Positions 56,801 through 64,000 of a stretch of DNA of 64,000 nucleotides are shown here, piece after piece; positions within the stretch are counted from its first letter, which is position 1, and every line of letters starts with the position of its first letter. The notes under the pieces were generated by a model that ran no database searches, was not told the origin of the DNA, and saw only the letters and a list, made by a program, of their open reading frames with translations. A program made the translations under genes and the position numbers. Source of the DNA: Scortum barcoo (lineage: Eukaryota; Chordata; Actinopteri; Centrarchiformes; Terapontidae); NCBI GenBank assembly GCA_023238725.1, contig CM041536.1:13851271-13915270 (forward strand), given 5' to 3'.

Positions 56801-57787
56801 TTGGGTGAGCTGAGTGTTTGTTCTTCTTTTCTGTCGTCCCTCCTGCAGAATCTGCAGGGCCTGACAGGCACACCTCTGGTGGCAGGCAGTCCAATCCGAC
56901 ACGACAACACCGTGCAGGGAAACACTGTGGAGGTGCAAACCTACCAGGCACCGTGGAAAACCCTCAGTGACTTCGCCCTGCAGAGCGACCTGGACCAGCC
57001 CGCCTTCCAGCAGCTGGTGCGATGACACGAGATAAATCATATCCAGAGTAGATGATAGGCTGTGCAAACGATTTAAAGAGGCTGCTACATGCTTATATTC
57101 GCAGAGAGAAAAAGAAAAGAGTCGGATTTTGTCGAGCTTCATAATAAAGAACAATTCAGATACACAGATGAAGCTGGTGGTTTAATTTATGATGATGGCG
57201 ACGATGATGGTGATGATGGGTTTCATTTACTTTACACAATGGCCTCATCACAAAGATATGTTAAAAAGTGGATTCAGATTATATTGACACGTGTAAGCAA
57301 GCTGCAAGCTGCCTCTCAGGCTCGCGCAGGCCTCCACGTGGAGTCACTTAATATGCAGATGGGGTCTCGTGAGATTTACAAGACTGATAAAGTGATATGT
57401 TTTCATGTGTTTTTAATAGATGAGCCCAAAACTTTGGTGTGTGGGGGGGAAATGAAACATGTGATTTTTTTTCTATAGCTCGTAGATAACCCCTCTTTAA
57501 AAGACAAAACTCCGCTAACCCCTTTAACTGGGTGTGTTTGTAGAGTGGGGGGTCGGGTCGGCCCCCAGCAGAGAGAAGCTGTTACAGAAGAATCACATAA
57601 ATCACACATTTGAAAGCTTTTGTTTGTTTTCTTGGTTGCTCTGACTCCTCTGCTCTGCGTCCTCCGGCAGGTGTCTTTCTCTGAATCGGGCTCTCTGGGC
57701 AACTCCTCGGGCAGCGACGTGACCTCTCTGTCGTCTCAGCTACCGGACACGCCGAACAGTATGGTGCCGAGTCCCGTCGACACGTGA
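53827..57787 (+). CDS. isl2: LIM/homeodomain transcription factor Islet-2
   Basis: Complete gene with exons 53827-53884, 54362-54551, 54930-55189, 55677-55963, 56849-57016 and 57671-57787. The sum is 1,080 nt and 359 aa, the human ISL2 length. It is a nuclear DNA-binding factor for motor-neuron and other neuronal identities, working with Ldb and Lhx3. It starts MVDILLNTSFLDDMGDHSKK. LIM1 is about residues 27-81 (CVGCGSQIHDQYILRV), LIM2 about 89-143 (CAKCNMGFCSSDLVMRARDN), homeodomain about 191-250 (VIRVWFQNKRCKDKKK), then the Lhx3-binding segment about 266-296 (LQGLTGTPLVAGSPIRHDN). The end is PNSMVPSPVDT. The start MVDI and absence of an ISL1-type N-terminus favour ISL2. Teleosts often have isl2a and isl2b; which one this is cannot be told. 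Donors of exons 4 (GTCAGT) and 5 (GTGCGA) are weak. Confidence 0.96.
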
Positions 57788-58360
57788 AGGGGCCCTCGAG
57801 GTCAGCCGGGAGGTGGGGGGGCTCAACGGAGCGCGCGCACCCAAGTCCTCTGCGGGGACGCGCGGAGACCTCAGTGACGTTCAATCAAGAAAGAAAAAAA
57901 AAAAGAAAAAAAGAACAACACACACAAAAAAAGAGGACACGGATTAATGATCGAGGATGCATTCAGGTCCCGGCTGGAGGACTGGATTTCTGATTATTCC
58001 CTTCACATTTTAAGCCTCTCAGCGCACCGTCCTGCTCGCGGACCCTCCGGCAGGACGCGCAGCCGCTGACGGACACGATGGCCCCCCCACTCAGCTTCCA
58101 CCACGATGGCGAATATTTCACGGGATTCAAACGTGTGTCGGACGTTAATGCTTTCAGTCTGTTTTACCAGGAACCCAGAGAACAAACTGTGTAGATGTGC
58201 ATGATTTGTAAGTTTCACTATCGACTCTTGTAAGTGAATGAAAAACTGAGCAGAGATGCGCACTGTGGCGCGTTTTTCTGCGGGAAAAAAATAAGTTATT
58301 ATTATTTATTATTGAGGAAAAGACATAGTCGATCTTATCAATAAAAAAACATAGTTCGAA
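57788..58360 (+). other. isl2: isl2 3' untranslated region and poly(A) signal
   Basis: GC-rich then AT-rich non-coding sequence after the stop codon, with AATAAA at 58,340-58,345. Confidence 0.5.
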
Positions 58361-59774
58361 CTGATTATTGCATGTCACATCCATTTGTTCCAAAAACAAA
58401 AACATTATTATTTTTTTTTTTAAATCATGGTCGTTAAAATAAACCAGCTTTAAGGGAAATGCTGCTTCTTAATGATTGGAAATCATTTAAGTGGAGATGA
58501 GAAGCTCGAGGAGCTGCCTCACAAGTCAACCGCTTATAAGGGATAATTTAATGAAAACTCATCTAGATAAATAGAGAAATGGGTGGGAAATTGAATATTT
58601 CAGAGTCACTTGTTAATTCGCCTTGTTGTGTTTTATTTTTATTATTTTAAATTATGGCCTGCAAATAGCCTGGCTTTATATCTACTTAAACACATTGTCC
58701 ATGTTTTGTGCTGGTCATAGTGATAAAAACGATCAAAATTGGTCTTATTTGGACAAGTCTCTTAGAGCCACAGAAACCTGAGGCCCATGGTTACAAGTCT
58801 AGACAGAGGACAGGCAGCGGCGGCCGCTTATCTCCATCTGGCATCACCTGCAGAGGACACACTGAATGGACCCACAACAGGAAAAAAGGCGCAGCGCTGA
58901 GGGGACTGGGACGCATCCCGGCGTGTCTCCAGTTTATTTTCATTCCTGCAGGAACCATGAACGGCAAATAGCCGCTGGACAAGAGAGCAGGCGGGTCAAG
59001 CCTGGACCGACACACGACACCTCAACAATTTGTTGGGGAGGATCGGCTTTTATCAGCCGAGGAAACGGGAGTCTCGTTGAAGTCCAAAATCCTGTTAAGA
59101 CGCGCTGATGCACTAAATCTTTAAAGGGTGTGTAAGAGCGCAACAGCGGCGGCAACACAGTCAGAAAATGCTCGTTGGGAAAAATATTAGACGGGACTAC
59201 CTGAAGTATCAACACCCCCCCCACCCAAATGACATCTGATACGCTCACTGTTCATTTTGAAAGAAGTACACACGTGTCCGGATCTGAACGGTCATATTTA
59301 CAAAGGAGATTAAGCACTAAATAGCTCCCTGATTTAAACATCAACACTGCTTTCAAACTAAAATTGGACACGCACTGGGTGAATGAAAATACAAAAGAGC
59401 AGCTCTGTATTTTTTTCATTTTGTAAGCACATTTCTTAAGCTGGTCTCCAAAGCAGCCATTGGTATGGTGATGCACCATTTTATTATAACAAACCTTATC
59501 AGTATATGCTGAATATCAAACAATCAATAAACTTCCACTAATCAATACAGGGCAGGTACAGAGGAAGATGGCTTCCCTGAGGCAGCCACACACTCACATA
59601 CCCACTCCAAAAGAGAATTAAAAAAAACTTTTTAAATGATTTCTTTTTAAGCCCTAAAAACTAAAAACCTTGTTTTTCCTGATAGTGTTAGTTTGTGAGG
59701 ATTAGTTCTTCAATTCATAGAGCACCAACATTATTAAGTTTTAACTGGCAGAAATACAAAATTCACCACAGGGG

Positions 59775-59821
<47 letters not shown>

Positions 59822-60543
59822 CTTGATGTTTGGTAAGTCACACTCATTATATGAATTAAATAAAACAGAAGAACAATTAATAACATAACCATCAGTCTTT
59901 TTATTTCATATGATAAAGGTAAATAACTCAATAAATTATATTAATTTGTGAGTGCCTCTTAACAGAGAGAAAACAATGTGAACTTGAAAAATATAACTCT
60001 TAACACATATTTGCAATCAAGGCAGGTCATGTAACTTGGAACTGGCATCATGTAGACTAAAGAAAACATTCTGGTCATTCACATTCAAAAATGAGACAAA
60101 TACAATAAATTAATACAAACAGTATTGATGACAATTCTTGGCAACTTGTAAATTACAGTATAAGTAAATGATTCAGATTTTCTGCTTTGACATTTTCAGT
60201 TTTATCTACAACAGAAACAAACATTAAGTGGAAGAGTTGTGCATGTGTTCGTTCTGTAACGTACAAACGAGACATTTCGTGCAAATTCCTCATAAACATG
60301 AATCTGATTTTAAAGAGAACAGTTGCGCTGATACGAGATAAGTCTTCACAATCTTTACATTTGACAAAGTCTGAACAACATATTTACTCGTGTGCACACC
60401 TTAAGTCAGGAGAAAGAAAAAGGACAAAAATAAAAAGGGAAAAAAACCCCCCAAAATTCAACAGCAACTCCACATCTGAGTCTCTTTTGCAGTGTTTATA
60501 CTGTGCTTATTCATTCTGAGACAAAGACAGTGCGCAAACTCCA
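58361..60543. other. isl2-scaper tail-to-tail region, no gene seen
   Basis: Mostly AT-rich with a short GC-rich patch around 58,800-59,160. It contains an A-run followed by a (TA)n repeat (59,775-59,814) and TTTATT at 59,900-59,905, a possible minus-strand poly(A) signal for scaper. The open frame at 60,187-60,519 has no family resemblance and would lie in the scaper 3' UTR. Confidence 0.5.
59790..59814. repeat. (TA)n microsatellite after an A-run
   Basis: Sixteen or so A residues followed by about 12 TA units. Confidence 0.9.
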
Positions 60544-62035
60544 TCACTCTTCCTGCTTCTTGAGAAAAAACTGCAGCGCTGAGTCCCACTGATCTCTGGG
60601 AAAGCGGTTAGGAAGCTCGCAGTAATCCAGCAGCTGGGAAACTTTGCACACTTTGACAGAAAAAAAAACAACTACATTTTAGTGGGTGACCGACAAAAGT
60701 CATGAATCCTTTTAAAAACTCGCAAAAACCTGAATTTCACCAAAACAAGCCGCACAAATACCATTACATCTCCATTCTTTGGTGCATTAAAAAAAACAAA
60801 ACAATTGGAACTAAACGGAGAACCAACATGTCAAAAATAGCTGTTTTTTACACAAGGAAACACCCTTAATACTAAAGTAAATTAAAATAAATATATGAAA
60901 TTAATACATCAAATTTCTTGATAGTCATTTCTTTAAAATAACTTACCTGGTTGCTTTGTCTTGTTGTCTGAATCTTTTTCATTTGTAGCACAGTCCTAGA
61001 GGAATTAATAAGGAGTATTAATGCCCACTATAACAGCACACAGCAGGTACTAACTATGAGTGTTTTGTGTCAACAATTCAATTTGTCTCATAAGATCAAT
61101 TAAACCTTACAGCAAAAAGACCCCCAAAAAATTAAATCTGCTATTACACCTCATTGTAATCTACAAAGTAAATATTGTTAGTATAACAAGTGATGAAGAA
61201 ACATCCTGGATCAAATTTTTTCGGTCCAAGGAATGCTCCTGAGGTTAATTCAACAATGAGGGTGGCGGGGCAGGACACCATGCATTATTGCTCTGTTTGA
61301 AAGAAACGACAATAGCTTGTCTCCCTTTGAATGGGAGTTAATCGGTGTCTAAACAGTGGTGCTTGCGGAGGGGTGAGGGGCGGGATTGTCACGAGGAAGA
61401 TGAAGGAGACAAGCTGTTTACTGGGAGTTGAACAAGTGGCAGGTAAATCCACTGCGAAGGAAGCTATTTATCTTTGCAAAAGCCCACCGGTTTACAGATT
61501 CACCAGGGGCCTCAGATGAGCAGCTGTTAATCAGCCGATGCAAGGACGTTTCCTTCTGATGTGAAAGAGATTTATTGTGTTTGGACAATTTATTGAGTTA
61601 TGAAGAGAGGATGAATTCGGTTAGTATGTTTTTGAATATTGATACTTTTTCAATACAGTTTCCACACTGGGGGTAAGAGCAACAAATCTTTTTATCACCT
61701 GATCTTTTTGGTGCATCACTCCTAAACAATTTGACTTATATTTAAATCAGTGAATGGTTCAGTTATGGTACATATGTGTGTGAGATAATCATCTATTTAT
61801 GCGCACAGACATACCGTGTGTGTGATCATATTCTAATATTTACCTGTATGAATGTGGCCAGCAGCACGCAGCTCATCTCCTGCTGCAGGATGACCTTGTT
61901 TTGGGAGTTGTTGTAGCAGGCCGAGATGAGGGAGGGGAAGAGCACTCTGATGAGGCGTGGGTGGCTGAAGTACTGGAAGGGCAACTGACACAGTTTCTGC
62001 AGCACGCTGGGCTGGCGGCCAGACTGCACTATCAC
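60544..62035 (-). CDS. scaper: SCAPER, S-phase cyclin A-associated ER protein (3' end, partial)
   Basis: Three last coding exons on the minus strand: 62035-61844 (64 codons), 60995-60947 (49 nt) and 60650-60544, ending in TGA. The first reads VIVQSGRQPSVLQKLCQLP then FQYFSHPRLIRVLFPSLIS, and ends QQEMSCVLLATFIQ. This closely follows the conserved SCAPER C-terminal block I know from mammals (LCQLPFQYFSDPRL.KVLFPSLIAACYNN). The end LLDYCELPNRFPRDQWDSAL with FFLKKQEE also fits. SCAPER binds cyclin A2 at the ER and has roles at cilia. The middle exon is short, Lys/Asp-rich and probably poorly conserved. All phases close. The remaining upstream exons lie beyond the right edge. Position and strand next to isl2 match human. 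Confidence 0.88.
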
Positions 62036-64000
62036 CTGGAACACACAGAGAGCGGGGCCAGTCAGTCACTAAGCCAGTCAGGCGGCAATGCTGGTAAATC
62101 ACCGCCCCGCTGCCCCTCCCACATGTAAATCTGCCACTAAAACAACTCGCAAACAACTATTAGGAGGAGACCTGGGGGGTGCACAGCCTCCCACCACGCA
62201 ATTATGGGCTATAAAACACAATGATGAGATGTTTTGTTCTTTGTACCAACGGCAATAGCAGAGCTGCTGTAACATAAGAGGGAGAAGAGAAATGAAAACT
62301 GATAACTGTCATTATCAGTGATTCAAGCATCACTTTCAAGTTTTGCGTTAACATCTTTAAAGCAACGCTGACCCACAGGACTGGCGCAAAAGTTCTGTCA
62401 CTGGACTTCAGGAGAGACGCTCGGGTTGAGAGGGCATTCGCAGTGCAACAGGGGACTGGAGGGGTGGGGCGGCGGGTGAAAGGCAGGGTGAGCAGCCCTC
62501 CACTGATGGCGTGGCCACTGCCCACTTTAAGAAATGAGCAATAACATTAATGGTGTTTTCACCCTGCTGACATCCTGCCCTCCATTACAGCCCGTCAATC
62601 ACACACCATCACATCCGGGCCACCGTCTGATTTAAAAAAAAAAAAAAAAGGGGGGACCACAGGGGTCAGCATGCTAAATCCTTCCTGCGCCACTTTACAG
62701 GTACAGACTACAGGGCTGGGGGCTCAATGCCAATGGAAACCAGAAGGGCAAGGTGAGGTCCAAGTCATGGTGACATAAATTTACGAGATTTACAAGATTT
62801 TAAAAATATACTCTCTAATACCCTTCCAATGGCTTCTCCTTTGATAATGCACTCCAAGTTTGAGCAGCCCGGATAAACAAAGTGATAATTCACCACTTTT
62901 ATCAGTCCAAGGTGAAGCTTCTCAGAGCTGCCGTCTACAGCAGCGTTCAAAAGGGACACAAACCAGTGCCATTTCCCTATCATCATTTGTTTAAAGAATC
63001 CACATGGACAGGTCAAACAATGTGAACTTGCATTACAAATACTTAAAAATGTGAAGAGCACCAAATTTGTCAACCTGAAATGGATGTGTTAATTTTTGAG
63101 CGCATCGTTTCTTCTCTGGCGTGTTTAACTCAATTAAAAGAAGGGTCTTAAATATATTAGAAAAATTAAAACACTCCTGGAATGTGTGTAGAAGAACAAA
63201 ATCCCCACAGTTGCACTGACTCAATACGTGTTTTTCCACAAAGGAATGTGGGTCTCTTTGGATAAATCCATCCACTGGAGGAAGGGGGAAAAAAAACAAA
63301 ACATGCAAGGTCTGTTTTTTTTCAAAAGCAGAGCTGCTTATTTTCAGTGCATTTAGTATTAGCATTTTCATGCTATCTTCCACTAAAACCTACATCATCA
63401 TATTTATCTTGTCTGTTGCAACACTGCCCAAAGACAAACTAGCAATGAGGGTGGGGGGGATCATAAATTAATGCAGAAGAATTCATTAGAGAGCCAAAAG
63501 CATGATTCTGCAAAAGCTAAAGAATCTCCTTGTTCTTGTGTTTTAATCTAGAACATTAATGGTTAAAGTATCATAATTTAACACCATAGTGAGTGTTGGA
63601 TGTTTAAGCTGAGGCTGTGAGAAGATCCAACCCACAAATCACCCAGCGATCTCATAATCCTCCAAGACGCACAGTTCCATCTTCAGCTGCCTAAACAAAT
63701 TGTCCACCCTCAAGTGCCTGACGCAGAAAGCCATAAAACAAAGCCTAGTGGCAGCAAGAGTCTGAAGGTAACAAAGACACCGAGTCACCCTGCCAACTTT
63801 CCATGCCTCCGCCAGGTGAGGAGCAACACCAGAGCCTGCAAAAGGTTTCCAGCTACAGATTATGCCGTAGCGTTACTTCTCCCAGTTCAGCTGAAGTATC
63901 GAAGCCTGACATCATAAAACTAACAACAAGCATCTGAACCCGTGCATCTGGCCCGCGTATAATGTAGACCCTGTAAAAACTCAAGTGTCTTGGCTGCTCT
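62036..64000 (-). other. scaper intron to the window edge
   Basis: No further scaper exon was recognised. It contains an A-run next to a G-run (62,634-62,655) and ordinary intronic sequence. A 102-codon minus-strand open frame at 62,765-63,073 has no family resemblance that I can support. Confidence 0.5.

Noticed and set aside
60187..60519. 110-codon plus-strand open frame near the scaper end
   Set aside because: Lies opposite the scaper 3' UTR, Lys-rich low-complexity translation, no promoter or splice context.
62765..63073. 102-codon minus-strand open frame in the scaper intron
   Set aside because: On the right strand for scaper, but the translation does not resemble any SCAPER block I know, and splice borders do not suggest an exon.

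Overview
The window is from a ray-finned (teleost) fish nuclear genome. The evidence is compact vertebrate genes with canonical GT-AG introns, fish-type interspersed repeats, abundant dinucleotide microsatellites, and proteins clearly orthologous to human genes of chromosome 15q22-q24 but with fish-like divergence. No bacterial-type operons, tRNA, rRNA or CRISPR arrays were seen. Gene models below were built by hand from open frames, splice sites and remembered human protein families; no alignment was run.

Layout, left to right: (1) 1-2,155, the 3' end of tpm1 (tropomyosin 1), with two alternative last exons. (2) 4,374-7,481, complete lactb (mitochondrial serine beta-lactamase-like protein, 6 exons, 531 aa). 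(3) 9,397-10,490, complete nrg4 on the minus strand (EGF-family ErbB ligand, 109 aa). (4) 12,680-43,300, tmem266 on the plus strand (voltage-sensor-domain protein): a CpG-rich leader exon, a leader exon carrying a possible ATG, and nine coding exons spread over about 18 kb. Its ~9.7 kb first large intron holds a decayed Ty3/gypsy retrotransposon (about 20,160-23,255, minus). (5) 43,587-51,652, complete etfa on the minus strand (electron-transfer flavoprotein alpha, 12 exons, 333 aa), with several DNA-transposon remnants in its introns. (6) 53,827-57,787, complete isl2 (LIM-homeodomain transcription factor, 6 exons, 359 aa). (7) 60,544 to the right edge, the last three exons of scaper on the minus strand.

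Gene order and orientation nrg4(-) tmem266(+) etfa(-) isl2(+) scaper(-) match human 15q24.2. tpm1(+) lactb(+) match human 15q22.2, megabases away in human, so the lactb/nrg4 gap is a synteny junction. The genes do not form one pathway: muscle/cytoskeleton (tpm1), mitochondria (lactb, etfa), signalling (nrg4), membrane voltage sensing (tmem266), motor-neuron/neuronal identity (isl2), and ER/cell-cycle/cilium function (scaper). tmem266/etfa and isl2/scaper converge tail to tail; nrg4/tmem266 and etfa/isl2 diverge head to head.

The most notable items are: a gypsy element with integrase ahead of reverse transcriptase (Gmr1-like order) and an internal deletion; TG microsatellites pressed against two tmem266 3' splice sites; a one-base reading-phase conflict at the tmem266 start exon; a near-perfect 54-bp inverted repeat; and four copies of one teleost MITE-like family. 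I did not find a convincing wholly new biological system.
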